A stretch of 64,000 nucleotides of DNA from Anisus vortex (GCA_949126835.1 OX421492.1:40472498-40536497), one strand, 5' to 3'. Numbered from the stretch's first letter, positions 23,353 through 35,339 are shown. Notes: generated by a model from the letters alone, not told the origin. Numbers and translations: made by a program.

Positions 23353-25324
23353 TAGGGGTGGGCAACCTTTTACTAAGAGTGTACCAAATTTGGATTTCCA
23401 AATCATTCAGCGTGCCAACAACCTGAAACCTGCTCTATTATATTTACTTTAAAAAAATTATTTTACAGGACAATTAATTTAAATCCATAGTAAGACCAAG
23501 GCCGAAAACAAAAAAGATTATCTATAGAGAAAATCTTTAAAACGTTTTATATTTAATACAAAATTAACGTGTTAGTGATTATCATCCGTTTTATTATATG
23601 TTTTATTATTATACTTTCACATAAAATAATAGTAATTATCGTCTAAACACTATTACTTGATAGCCAAGATCAGGCGCAAACACCCGCTAACTGCTGATAT
23701 TGATTATATTTGATCTCAGTTTAACTGAGATGTAAAAAAAATCTTTTATATTCAGTTTTCAATCTTTTCAATGCTTACGGAATAAATACGTAGTAATCAT
23801 ACAAGCTGGGTAGTTAATGTAATTTGTAAAAATATACAAATAATTTCTTTTGTCTTATAATATTTATATAACTTTATAACATTTTTTGGAGTTTATCATC
23901 CCAAAGTTATACATTGTAAACCATTAGATTTTTTTACAAAAGAAAGAAAAAGAAAACATTTTAGAAATATTATCGAAAAAAAACAACAGAGTTAATTATC
24001 TCCCTTTAATTAAAATTTGATATTTTATTCAATAATGATCCCAAGCATGTCAAGTTTTGTAATGAAACAAATATTACTGACTAATTATTATTTCTTTTTA
24101 TAAATTCAGCATTATGGTATTCATTACAAGATTTAATTATTAGAGATTTAATTCAGTTACGTAAATAAACATTTCCTGCATTGATTGTATGTCCATTTAA
24201 GGAGTTTATATTTTAAACATTAATAATTACAGAAAGTACATAATATAATGCTATTAAATACGTCTCTTATATTTAGAAAATAAATAATATTAATGATTGT
24301 TTTTAGAATTACTTATATTTATGTTTAATTAAAGAAGATGAGCATACAAACTATTTTAAATGTAATTATTTAGTCTGTATCAATTAATGATCGTTTTCTC
24401 TTGAATGCTCTTCGCTGATTGGATAATGTCGAACACATATTATTTAGTCACTTCTGAGTGATCAAGTGTAAGTGACCTCTTTGTATGCTTAAAACAGCTT
24501 TCATGTTCGATAAAATATGTTCACAAGTGTAACTTGAACCAAAAACTGAAAGTAAAAGAGCGAATGCCTAGCAGTTGAGAATAGACTTTCATAAGCAGCT
24601 TTTTTTCCGCAAATGGGCACATTACCAATTCCCATTTTTGTATATGTTTAAAATTCAACTTGCTACATTTTATAACCGCCAATATCTCTCAAGTTAAAAG
24701 AAAAGATCTACATCTAAGAAGTTTGTAGTAATATCAAACCAGTTTGGCTTGATGTGGTATGAAAAAATGAGTCCATTAATTTTAAAGTTTTGTCTTTAAT
24801 AAGAAAACTCCGCTTTATGTGCTTCGATGTACTTCTGAAAAAGCCCCAATGTTACCAATTGTAATCCACAGAAGAGGAGCGTGGATTAAACAAGTCATCA
24901 ATTATTGAACAGTGTAGAAAACAAGAGACAGCGTGAGAAACCTTTGTTAGCAAATGTGAATTTGATGTTTTTGTTACAAATCAATAAATATAAATTTCGA
25001 ATAATTCCTCATTTTGAAAACTTGTGTATGATTAAAAAGTGGTAACATTTTATTGGCCCACCCTGTATATGGATGCACATGTAGTTCAATGTTTTGATAA
25101 GATATGTCCAATTTTAAAGCCAATCCATTCCCAGTGGTCCTTGTAAATGCAAAGCTAAGTTATTCAGAAACATCGGCTTCAACAGTCAGTTTTTCTCATT
25201 CAGAATTGAAAAACTAGTTTTTTTTTAATGAATAAAAAACACTCACTGGAGTTCTCTCGCGTGCCATTAAATATCGTTCAGCGTGCGAAAATTTGGCACG
25301 CGTGCCTTAAGTCGCCAACCCCTG
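23353..25324 (+). mobile_element. hAT element, 1972 bp, family H1
   Basis: Left end TAGGGGTGGGCAACC and right end, in reverse, CAGGGGTTGGCGACT. Flanks GACTAGAT (23345-23352) and GTCTAGAC (25325-25332) agree at 6 of 8. The subterminal GTGTACCAAATTTGGATTTCC on the left and GGCACGCGTGCC on the right mark it as family H1, in the orientation of the 39623 copy. The interior is heavily decayed and very AT-rich. A sequence CCCACCCTGTA near 25060 resembles the end of a mariner-type element and may be a nested fragment. No intact ORF. Confidence 0.82.
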
Positions 25325-25332
25325 GTCTAGAC

Positions 25333-26094
25333 GATTTCTCTTTTCTATAGTCTTCAAATCTTAATATTCAGGCCTTTCAAAAATTTATGTTCATAGTAAT
25401 GTATTTATAGTTATAGTTTCTATGACATATTAGGAAGTAAATGCGAACTAATGGAAACAAGCTAGTAGCTAAAAAGGTGTTTTAAAAATTACATTTATAA
25501 TGTAAAAATTAATTAATTGATTGTTCATTTTACGTATTTTATCAATATGAGTACCGGTACTGTTATACGCATATACAATTATTTTTTACAAATGCAGATT
25601 GTCTAGTAAAAAATACTTTATTAAAATCATTGCCCCAGAGACTTAAAATTAGGACTATAATCTCCCTTAATAAGATTTAGTAAGCATTTGTTTAATAATA
25701 TTTTTTTTTAATCTTTGACTCGTTCACGTTGAATTTTTTTTTATAGAAATTAAAAAAATATGGTTTTAATAATATGCCAAAATTATATGTTAAATCTTAA
25801 TAAAGGTCGAAGAGCCATTACATGGGAGTCACATAATACCACTGGAAAATACATCAGTCTACATGCAGATCCGCATACAAGCACACAATAAGTATATTTC
25901 TAATCTGTGCATACGAGTATCCGGCGTGATGACATCAGCGTATCAACCCCATCACATACCTACTTTAAACAGTTGTGAAAACAGTCGGATGCGCCGAACT
26001 ACTATTTCACACTGAAGTTAGATGGTTGTGGAGAGGAAATATTTTAAAACGTGTTTTAAGCTTCGTGATAAACTCAGAACTCTTTAACTTTAAA
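25333..26094. other. Intergenic, no gene seen
   Basis: AT-rich. It probably includes the unrecognised left part of the hAT remnant that follows. Confidence 0.45.
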
Positions 26095-27067
26095 ATTAGA
26101 AAGCAAGACAGTAGTTCAGTTCAAATCACTTTATGGCGATAAAGGTGAACTGCAGAAAATAACTTACTTTGTTGACATCTTCGAAACCTTGAATGAGTAG
26201 CATGTAGCACTGCAACAACCAGTTAATTTTTGGTAACAAACATTAATTTGTCTAAAAAGATCGGACCATTCCAAATAAAACTTAAGCCTTGGCATAAAAA
26301 ATTGGATGTAAATAAAATGTACGTGTTGTTTAACTTATCTGCTTTCTTTGAGGAGCATGACATTGAACCAGATAAAAGGATTACGATAATGATTTTTACA
26401 ATAATGATATTTATTTGTGAAAGAACACTTTCACGTGCTTGCAGACGAAATTTCATAGTACCTTTCAAATTTATCTGACACTTCATTTGCACTTGAAAGA
26501 AGGTCATGCACATTCAAATTTGAAGATGTTCCTGAGACAACACAAGAGAAGTTCATTAAATTTACTAACAACTAATTTCTCTACAATGCCAATTACAAAA
26601 TTCAGGATCAAGTGTTTGCAGTCATATACTATTCTGTCTGAGACTGAATTGCGCCTTCTTCTTCCATTTCCAACACCTTTGTGAATGGGCTTTCCAGTTT
26701 GTTGATTATTAAATCTAAATACGCACAGAAGTAGGCTTGTTGTGAAAGATGATCTTCGTTGTGTAAGCCGACGAGAAAGACGCAATATCAATCTTAGCAC
26801 TGACGTTGTGTTGTAATTAGAAATAAATATTTCACACTACATAATTTCAATTGGATTTTTGTGATTAATCACTGTGTTTTAATTATGTTCAATTTGTAAC
26901 ACTGAAAATACACCCTGCATATGAGATATTTACATTACATTTTAAAAATGTAGAACATTAGGCCTACAGTTATAAGGAAAGGACGAAAATAAGGTTATGG
27001 GTGGGGGTCGCCATAACGTGAAAAGCTGTATAAAAGGGTCGCGGCATCAAAAGGTTGGGAACCACTG
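26095..27067 (+). pseudogene. ZBED/Charlie-like hAT transposase remnant and right end
   Basis: The first part reads LYGDKGELQKITYFVDIFETLNE, as in the middle of ZBED-type hAT transposases. The end contains SETELRLLLPFPTP and, after stops and a frame change, a RLVVKDDLRC block, which is the conserved hAT dimerisation motif (LLPF...F...KsK.r.rL...DLR). The right terminus is GGTTGGGAACCACTG at 27053-27067, with a typical subterminal GGGTCGCGGCAT. The matching left terminus CAGTGGTTCCCAACC is not found, so the copy is left-truncated. Stops occur throughout. Confidence 0.85.
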
Positions 27068-27397
27068 ATGTAGTCCATTCGGTGCACGAATACCACCGTG
27101 GAAGAAAACAGTATCACAGTTTATATCATATGAAATTACTCATTAACAATTTTTAAATGTTACTAGAGCTCTAGAGTCTTGTTACAGACAATTACTTCTA
27201 ATGTTACTAAGACATTTATTGTGAGGTAGGCAGCCTCGCTATACACCATGCAGAATGTAACTTAATCTTCTAACTCCAAGTCAAAGAAGTCACTTTGTTC
27301 TGTAAGTAGAGATGATTCAATTAATTTCTCCCGTTTGACTCGGATATCAAGCATTGAACTATTTATTTACTCAGATGTGATCTAGATTTATGGCTTT

Positions 27398-27748
27398 GTG
27401 TTGGAATGCAAGCTATTTCAGGACAGCATCAACTCATATTCCAACATGTATATTTCTTTTCACCATTTCAAGCGTGATGAAATGTTGTTCTCATTTCGAC
27501 ATTATGCGTGTTTGATATTAATAACAGCAATAATTTACGCAAGTCACCTGTGTTTACAATACAAGTTTAATCATGTAAATCAATTTAACCATAATGATCC
27601 ATTTAATCAAGATGATCCATTTAATCATGGATATCCATTTAATCATAATTATCCATTTAATCATGGTGATCAATTTAATAATGAAGATCCATTTAATTAT
27701 AAAGATCCATTAAATAATAAAGATCCATTTAAATATGAAGATCCTTGA
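27398..27748 (+). CDS. Hypothetical secreted Asn/Asp/Pro/Phe-repeat ORF
   Basis: A 116-codon open frame that I do not recognise. From its third Met (27482) it starts MLFSFRHYACLILITAIIYA, which looks like a signal peptide. It then carries a run of 6-residue repeats of the form FNHxDP, encoded by an 18-bp DNA repeat. The frame ends in DPFKYEDP followed by TGA, and the same DNA then repeats as a 45-bp unit that contains the stop. There are no dibasic sites and no downstream domain. It may be a real small secreted product, or a chance hydrophobic frame joined to a minisatellite; the second is more likely. Confidence 0.22.
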   Translation: MLECKLFQDSINSYSNMYISFHHFKRDEMLFSFRHYACLILITAIIYASHLCLQYKFNHVNQFNHNDPFNQDDPFNHGYPFNHNYPFNHGDQFNNEDPFNYKDPLNNKDPFKYEDP

Positions 27749-27875
27749 AATCCATTTAATAATAAAGATCCATTTAAATATGAAGATCCTTGAAATCCAT
27801 TTAATAATAAAGATCCATTTAAATATGAAGATCCTTGAAATCCATTTAATAATAAAGATCCATTAATAATAAGGA
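27565..27875. repeat. 18-bp then 45-bp minisatellite
   Basis: About ten degenerate copies of GATCCATTTAATCATGRT (18 bp), followed by three near-identical 45-bp units (about 27743-27870) that contain CCATTTAATAATAAAGATCC and AAATATGAAGATCCTTG. The 45-bp unit evidently arose from two and a half 18-bp units. Confidence 0.9.
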
Positions 27876-28845
27876 CTAAAGATTTAATCACGATGATACA
27901 TTTAATCATGAAGATGCATTGGATACGTGGAAACTTCGACTATAAACTAATTTTGCGAGGCCGTTAATCCAATAGCATTGACAATAAAAGCATAAGTTTA
28001 AGTAACATCGCTGTACCGCTGATCTCTTTCTTCTAGTCTTTAAACCGATCGCCATAATTCTCTCGGCAATCCTCAATTCATGACTAATCCTGGAAGTAAA
28101 TACGAGAGAAAGTTATAATGTCTCCAAACGAAAGTCTGGGGAATGTCTGGAGAAGAAGTGGTGATCAAAACACATGAAAGCAAAATGTCATGCAGGCATA
28201 CCACGGCAATACTCGACATAACACATTCACGCACACACATACATATACACACACATCTAAATGTATTGAGTAAAACTTTTCTTCTCTTTTAAATTCTTCA
28301 AATTTTGCACTTGGGCAGTTTCTGCATTGGGACGGAGTAGAAATGTGCACATAGACATAAACTTTGATTTGCACTATTGCATCGCCCATAGGGGAGTCAT
28401 TCTTGAGGATCGCTACTAGGATTATCTGTTTCGCTCCACCCCCACCCCCTTTTCCCTGCCGTCCCTCCTACGGTCAACTACCCCTCCCATCTTCCATTCA
28501 CTGTAAGACACGTCGTATTCTGTAAGAAGAAATACAAGATATACATTGGTGAAGATATCGAGTGTAGTGACAATTTATGCTTAAACACTAGTCCGTGATG
28601 TGTGCATCTTCTTTAATGTAAAAATAGAACAACCCTGAGTTATTTCCCCGTACATTCCAGGGACCATCACCACAGAAGCTACCAATGCTTCAAATAACCC
28701 TGTAAAAAATACAATAAATCTTTCTTGGTTTTCTTTCTTGTCATTAGACCGTTTATTTTTTACAGAAAAGCTTTCTATTAATTTTTAAGAAACACCACTA
28801 CAAATAATTTTAAAACAGATTAAAATGTTTTATTATAATTAATTT
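27876..28845. other. Intergenic, no gene seen
   Basis: No supportable feature. A short CA-rich tract lies at 28228-28257 and a C-rich stretch near 28435-28490. Confidence 0.5.
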
Positions 28846-29092
28846 CAGTGCTTTTTTGGTAAAAAAATAGGTGCCGGTACTTAGTGATGGATTGCCTAAC
28901 TTTTAAAGCAGTTTCGCATTTTATAGTTTAATTCATATTGCGTGCAATTTTAAAATAATTCAATTTTAACAAATAATAATATAATAAATCAATAATAAAC
29001 GTTAAAATACAAGAAAAGTAATAATCTTTTCCCCTGATTGAAAAAGGTGCCGGTACGCCGTACCGTTGCGTACCGTCACAAAAAAAGCACTG
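28846..29092. mobile_element. hAT MITE, 247 bp, third family
   Basis: Ends CAGTGCTTTTTTGGT and, in reverse on the right, CAGTGCTTTTTTTGT. Both are followed inward by GGTGCCGGTAC-type sequence. Flanks ATTAATTT (28838-28845) and GTTAATTT (29093-29100) match at 7 of 8. The interior is AT-rich and non-coding. Confidence 0.9.
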
Positions 29093-29206
29093 GTTAATTT
29101 TATTCGTTAGTCTACAAAGTCAAATGTGAATGTATGAACCAAGTAATTAATTTCTAGTTTGCTGTTTTATCTTATACATTACAGACACACATTATTGTGT
29201 CCTACG

Positions 29207-29455
29207 CACATCCGTGGTTAGAGTCTAGTCCTGCATTTCTATTAGTGATTTAAATGATGTTAAGTTACAGGTTTTCCTGGTTTGTTCGGGCAACCCATTC
29301 CATGCCCGAATGCCACTCGGGAAGAAAGTGTCTTTGTCCTTATGTTTATCTGAGCATTGTGACAGATTGTATTTGTGTTGTATTTCTAAATTAGAATTTA
29401 ATGCCTTATGTATTATAACTGCATTCATATACTGACCTATATATGCATGGGACAT
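29207..29455 (-). pseudogene. LINE ORF2 C-terminal fragment
   Basis: The minus-strand frame contains FFPSGIRAWNGLPEQ and LTSFKSLIE. This matches the carboxy-terminal block that ends many invertebrate LINE reverse transcriptases (FFPRTIRDWNSLP...FKS.L). The frame is open for 76 codons, but no RT domain is attached. A second, more decayed copy lies at 13190-13410. Confidence 0.85.
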
Positions 29456-29527
29456 TAAACTTGGGTGACATGATAACGACCGTATTAGGATTTGAGAAAA
29501 TGGAAATTGTTACCGCTCACCTTATCC

Positions 29528-29587
<60 letters not shown>

Positions 29588-29590
29588 ATT
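29528..29590. repeat. (TC)n microsatellite
   Basis: Nearly pure CT dinucleotide run with two TTTC interruptions. Confidence 0.95.
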
Positions 29591-29624
29591 TGAAAAGACT
29601 TTAATGTCACTTCTGTAGAAATAT

Positions 29625-30095
29625 TCATCATCATCATCAAACCCTTGACCGTTATGTGGGTGGGGAACCGAATGGACACCTCAGCAGTCATCTTTCTCCA
29701 TTTAGAGCGGCTGTCAATAATTCATTTTTTTTTTTGCAGCTTTGTCCAATCTTTTATAATGTTGAACCAGCATTTTCCCTGTTGGCCTCTCCAACGTCCA
29801 CCGTCTACAGTGCCTTGGAGGATGTTTTTGAAAGATTTTTTTTGGCAGGTTATTATGGGTTATGATCAAACCATATCAGCTTGCGCCTCTTGATTGTTGC
29901 CATAATGGTTTTTTGAAAGCCCGCAATTGAGGATATTCTGTCCTATACATACTCCTAAGTTCTAAGTATAAGATTTGACGGATTTTTCTCATGCATTTTT
30001 TTTCGAATGCCTGCAACTTAATTTCAGTGGCTGCTAGCAGTGTTCAGGTCTCAAAACAACAATTTTATCAAACCTTACTATATCATTGTTTAAAG
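29625..30095 (-). pseudogene. Second LINE RT C-terminal fragment, different family
   Basis: On the minus strand, from 30095 downward, the translation shows TLLAATEIKLQAFE and KCMRKIRQI (the ETWTLLAATEKKLQAFE..CMRKIL block that follows the RT core). It then shows QNILNCGLSK, a GRWRGQQGKCWFNIIKDWT block and ELLTAALNGERW. Stops and frame changes lie between these blocks. It belongs to a different LINE family from the one at 29207, so two LINE 3' ends lie within 900 bp in the same orientation. Confidence 0.85.
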
Positions 30096-31395
30096 ATGCA
30101 TTTTTAACAACCAACATTTAGTATATTTTAAGACAAAGAAAAGTAGCTTTGGAGTTCAATTTTAATCCCTATTATTTAAATGTATTCATACACATCTATA
30201 TGCAGCACTTGATGTATATTTTTTTCATTGGGTTTCTTGGTTAGCCTATTTTCCTAATTGTCTTTTTCGCTCAACATACCGCCTTTCTTTCTATATTTAG
30301 ACACCAGGTTGGCATGACACGGGATCTAGTTTTAATGTCGTTAGGCAGTCGTTAGCCTTTTCGTCTCCTTAAAATATTCACTAGTGTCTCGAAATGAATT
30401 ATGCGTGCGTTTTCCAGTGTATTAGTGTGTTTGTAGTGTGTAGTCAAAGGCTTATTCAGTTGTGTTTTTGTGTGTTGGTGACAATAATATTATAGTGTAT
30501 TGTGTTTTTTATATTGCATATTATGTAACGCTCTCTCTATATATATTTGTTTATTTTATTAAAAATATGTTGTACACTTTAGATTTTAGATCATAATGTG
30601 AAAACTGAAAAAACAATATGCTTATCCAAAAGTTCCTGAATACAAACTTAATGTGCTACTTTTCTTAAAGTGCTTAAAAGAACCGAGATTTTCACGGATA
30701 TTCCAGTTTAATTTAATTCACCACGAACGTGTTTTCAAAGTTTGTACTGAGTGATGCAATTCACACAGCCGCCGTATAACGACAAACAATAATTATTTCA
30801 TCGCTACTGTAAATTGTTATTCTGATAAATACATTCGCAAAACAGAAATAAAAACCTAGAACAATTACACACAAATTATGCATCATATTTATAGGAGTAT
30901 TTTTTATGTTGAATAATTTTATGACTCGTTTTTTTTTATATTTATGAAGGTAAAATCCACTTAAAGATTTATAAAAGTACATTACGTTACCAACGTTAGA
31001 CTTCAATAACAGAAATCAATAAATTGTTCATCGTTCGCCATTAAAATATTCACCCCGTTAACTCTTGAACAAAGAATTCATTCAAAGGTTGATGCTTTTT
31101 TTTAACAGCTTTTGGATAAATCAATAGTATCGAAGTGCATGATTCATAAATACTCATTTTTTCTAAGCAATTTTCCGAGACTAATTAGTTTTCCGCTCAT
31201 TTGAATGTTAACGCCATTTTTTTTCGAAATGATTTCGTTGACAAATCAATAAGAGGTTACAGATATTGTCGATTTGTATTTCAGTTTTAGACTTAACATT
31301 ATTTATTAACAGATCCATTTTACAAAATATTATAATTGTTTAAATTTTTTAAATGTTTTTTTGTAGAGTGAGATTTATAGAAAAATAGCTGTATA
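30096..31395. other. Intergenic, no gene seen
   Basis: AT-rich DNA with TG-rich stretches around 30400-30500. No coding signal is recognised. Confidence 0.5.
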
Positions 31396-31453
<58 letters not shown>

Positions 31454-31700
31454 AGAGAGAGAGATTCATAGAACTAGAGAGAGACGTGGAGATAGAGATG
31501 CTTATAGAAAGACCAGACAGTGGTGTCAGAGAAGGCAGAGAGTTAGGAAGATACATAGAGAGATAGAGAGACAGGGAGAGACAGGGGAGAGACAGACAGT
31601 GATGCAGAAAGAGAGACAAAGAGATAGACACGGAGACAAATGGACAAAACAAAATTGCACAAACAAACAACGACACACTAACAAACAAACTAATAAACAG
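31396..31700. repeat. GA-rich low-complexity tract
   Basis: (GA)n with GGGA interruptions at 31396-31465, decaying into GAGACA-rich sequence and then CAAA-rich sequence. The Ser/Leu-rich open frame on the opposite strand is a composition artefact. Confidence 0.92.
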
Positions 31701-32480
31701 CCAGAGGTACGTACATGAGGATAGAAAGCATTTTCGATTCTATTGATTTATTGAAACAATATGCACAAATTGAAAGAAAGCTTTTAACCCCCTTTTAAGA
31801 ACTACATTTGTGAAATAGATAATAAATAATCTACTAATTTTAGAGGATTAATGAGTAGATAAAAGCAATCCACGAAGTATATTATAGTATTAAATATGAC
31901 ATTGACACAATGTATTTATCTAGTTTTATTTTCAACAATAATATATTTAAGTACACACTAAACTGAGAAGGTTAAAGACAAAGTGAAGAGCTTTTTGTCA
32001 TAATTTAGATAACATTAAATTTTGATTGTAAATAGTGTATTCAGTATCTGAATGTTAATAAAAATCATTTAAACAAAATATCAAAGATAACTTTTAAGTA
32101 ATTAGTTCAATATTTGCACTTAAATGTGTGTGATTTTTGTAGGACAAATCCAAATCTCGTAGCCATTTGAGATGATTTTTTTTCCGGCAACATAGGAAAG
32201 TGACGTAAGAGAAAGAATTTAGACTAGGAAAAAATTAATATTGTCACGTGTTTTGAATCTATTGCCACATGTTTTGAATCTTTTCCCGGTTCTTATTTTT
32301 AACAAAATGGTTAAATATAGATTTATAGCGTCGAGTTTTGTTTATTTGTTTTCTTTCTCAAACGTCACTGCCGTATGAGGCTATTCCAAATCTCGTTCCT
32401 TTGAGAAAAACCTCTTCACTTGGTCTTTAAATAATTACTAAGTTTATAAAGACACAATTTAAAAAAAAAGATTTAAGAAA
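31701..32480. other. Upstream region of the GPCR gene
   Basis: AT-rich sequence just upstream of the presumed first coding exon. It may hold the promoter or 5' UTR exons. I see no decisive TATA box or initiator and do not call a promoter. Confidence 0.35.
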
Positions 32481-32585
32481 ATGAAATTCACGATTTTATG
32501 GTTGACGATAATAGCTGTTTTTTGTTCGTCAGAACATACAATAAAACATGGAATGAATTACATACAGTCACAATACATCAATACA
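32481..32585 (+). CDS. Class B GPCR, exon 1 (signal peptide), probable
   Basis: The open frame starts at an ATG with A at -3 (GAAAATGA) and encodes MKFTILWLTIIAVFCSS, a typical signal peptide with one Lys and a hydrophobic core, followed by a short polar stretch ending in YINT (residue 35). The donor is ACA|GTGTAT, which is not a strong consensus. Its phase 0 fits the acceptor of the next exon at 33517, 931 bp away. Class B receptors carry a cleaved signal peptide just before the hormone-binding domain, so position and content fit. The link rests on phase and distance only; a further upstream or alternative first exon is possible. Confidence 0.62.
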
Positions 32586-33516
32586 GTGTATGTTGAACAC
32601 ATACGTTTTCATTTTCCCATATTATTAATTTTTTTTTTTAAATGTTTTTCGCTATGTCTATAAAGCCAGATTTGTACGTAATTGTCAAAGAACGGCTTAA
32701 CGATTAAGCTCAGGATTGATTTGTGTACAATTACTTTACTTTGATTCAATGACAACAACAACAAACATCAAGACATCATGTGATAACCACGTGATGATGT
32801 CTTATATGTATGGTTTACATGGAGACGGGGGAGCGTGTTATATCAATATGCTTTTATTATGATGATATTTACATTACTTCATGTCTACATTCGAGGAGTT
32901 GATAAGCAACAAACAGAAGCAACAAATAAAATGACAGCCGTACATGCCCCTCGATGGCCTGGATATAACAACAGAAGGCTAACCCTGCAGCCTCGACAAC
33001 ACTACGTAAGAGAGCATCTTTCTACATATGCACACAGACATTGCTGATACATTAAGCAGCCCCGATCGACGGGCTTTTTATGCTGCCAATCAAAACGTGT
33101 GCCCAATTCCCCCACCCTCCACAACAAACATACACTTAATCTATCTCTATTGACCGTTGTTCAATAGGAATGCTATTTTAAGGTATTTACACAAAACAAC
33201 ATCACAAAACAACATGGGACATAATGCACGTAGACCTCACTGTATTGTTTGATTTAATTTTATATCAACATCCAGATAATGACTTAAATGGCTTTTATAC
33301 TATTAAAATAAACGGAGTTCTTGTATTATTCAGATTTACATAAAAGACCATTTGGAAACAACACATATAATTTGTTATATACCATCCCATGTGTTATATG
33401 TTCATTTATAAATTGGTAATTACACTGCCTTTAGTATATAGCCTATATATACACCATAAGATATTCTCATTAGATGAACAATGCATTTAATGTGTCCGAT
33501 GCTTCTTTATCAACAG

Positions 33517-33613
33517 GTTTCAGTACTGAACATGGAAGATCAGAAGAAAAGATTACTCGCTGAGAAAGAGAGATGCGAATTAAGAAATGCAAAAACTCCA
33601 ATTACACTCACTG
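33517..33613 (+). CDS. Class B GPCR, exon 2 (N-terminal helix, Cys1)
   Basis: Acceptor TTTATCAACAG|GT and donor CTG|GTAGGT flank 97 bases coding for 32 residues plus one base (phase 1). The peptide is charged and helical (MEDQKKRLLAEKERCELR) and places one cysteine, ERC, before the core of the domain. In calcitonin-receptor-type receptors this position is the N-terminal alpha helix and the first of six disulfide cysteines. The phase-1 donor joins exactly to exon 3, giving the junction residue Gly and the sequence [10 protein letters not shown]. The following intron is 21.7 kb. Confidence 0.85.
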
Positions 33614-33627
33614 GTAGGTCAAACATA

Positions 33628-33710
33628 TGTGTGTAGGCCTATGTGTGTATGTGTGTATATGTGTATGTTTGCATGTGTGTATGTGTGTATGTGTGTATGT
33701 GTGTATCTGT
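33628..33710. repeat. (TG/TATG)n microsatellite
   Basis: Interrupted GTGTATGT repeats in intron 2, starting 15 bp after the exon 2 donor. Confidence 0.9.
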
Positions 33711-34106
33711 ATTATTTTACATTTCTAAAACATCCTTTATTCTTCCTGTAACTTAAAAAAAAAATCTGTTTATATTTATTTGCTATCTTTAACATGATAT
33801 AGATTAAACAGTAAAACCAGGATAGTTAAATATTTAGAAATTCTCTTCCAGAAATTAACAATAAAACTTGTCTAGTGTACTGTTTAGTGTGTTTAATTAT
33901 ATGTTAAGTTTATTCAGTTGAAAGATTTATTATTATTTATTAAGTTATATAGACTTTGAAATGAATGTGAAATCCAATACATGTATATATTCTTGGAGCT
34001 TTTACAAGGGGAAGCATTGAATCTAGAGTACTTAGTTAAAAAATCTAATATTATCATCATTTCAAAGAGCACAGTTAAATCACACAGTGGTAGGCAAAAC
34101 AGAACC

Positions 34107-34222
34107 GAGATGCTCATGTGGCTATTGTAAAGTAAAGATGCTCATGTGGCTATTGTAAAGTAAAGATGCTCATGTGGCTATTGTAAAGTAAAGATGCTCA
34201 TGTGGCTATTGTAAAGTAAAGT
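34107..34222. repeat. 28-bp tandem repeat, about four copies
   Basis: Tandem unit made of AGATGCTCATGTGGCTATTG plus TAAAGTAA. It is unrelated in sequence to the 28-bp array at 1388. Confidence 0.92.
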
Positions 34223-34379
34223 GTGGCTTCCATTGGGCTCACTGGACAAAACAATGTTGAAAAAATAAATGTGTGTTTTCTTTCTCTTTGATTATAAATA
34301 TTTTATTAGTAGCCTACTTTAATGTTGAATCTAGCCATTTGATAAAATACAATTTGTATTTGTGTATGTGTATATATCT

Positions 34380-34440
34380 TATTCTCTCTATATTTCGCTC
34401 TCACTCTTTATATATGCTGTGGGGGGGGGGGGGGAGGGTG
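34380..34440. other. Poly(G) run in intron
   Basis: TATA-rich sequence followed by a run of about 13 to 14 G at 34421-34434. Its length is likely to be unreliable. Confidence 0.7.
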
Positions 34441-34568
34441 AGGAGAGGGGCGTGGCTCTTTGTAACACGAAAAACTCGACATGTGGCAGATCTCATTGAC
34501 CTCGTGCATGCGCACCGATAATTCCTTGATATAAAACAAATTTATTTTATGACAACACAACCATAAAC

Positions 34569-34712
34569 TTCACACACCTTAACTACAGTTACACGTTCAC
34601 ACACCTTAACTACAGTTACACGTTCACACACCTTAACTACAGTTACACGTTCACACACCTTAACTACAGTTACACGTTCACACACCTTAACTACAGTTAC
34701 ACGCTCACACTA
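34569..34712. repeat. 27-bp tandem repeat, about five copies
   Basis: Unit CACACCTTAACTACAGTTAC plus ACGTTCA, almost perfectly conserved between copies. Confidence 0.93.
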
Positions 34713-35339
34713 AGGTGGTGGCGCTACAACTGGTGGTCGGTCCAGTTAACCAATAGTTTACTTCTGATGTGGATCAGGGCAATTTTCATGGAGTCAGTCA
34801 AACATATGTTCAGTTGGGTCGCTTACTCATAACACTATTATAAGTTTACTTATATAAACACATAGTACAGCATAAACATATACGTGCATATATAAGCCTA
34901 GAATATGAATACATAAACATTTAATAATTTTGGTGCAAACTCCTTAAGTAAAATGCCAAGTGAAAGACACAATAGAAATACACAAACAAATAAGAGTCAA
35001 GGCACTTTACAACCAGTTTAATGCTAGTGAAAAAAGGACGCTAGAGAGGCTCGCACCCATCAATTATACATGACAAAGCACTCTGCCATCTTGCATTCCT
35101 CCCCAATAAGAGTATGTCAAGCATACCGTGTTATTTTTCAGGAAGTGACGTTGGCAGGTAGGCGGAGCTGCATCCGCCCCATACACCCATCGCCACACCA
35201 GTTTAACCAAATGCATGGGAAAGTGAAACATTTTACGTTTCAAAGGTTCTAATTTCATTTTTTCAATTGACAAATAACATGGCCAACACCGATATAAATA
35301 TAGAGATGCTTACCAGAAACAAATAAATGCTTTCCGGAG

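Noticed and set aside
32770..32803. Imperfect hairpin AGACATCATGTG...GATGATGTCT in intron 1
   Set aside because: Short and imperfect; nothing links it to a regulatory or RNA function.
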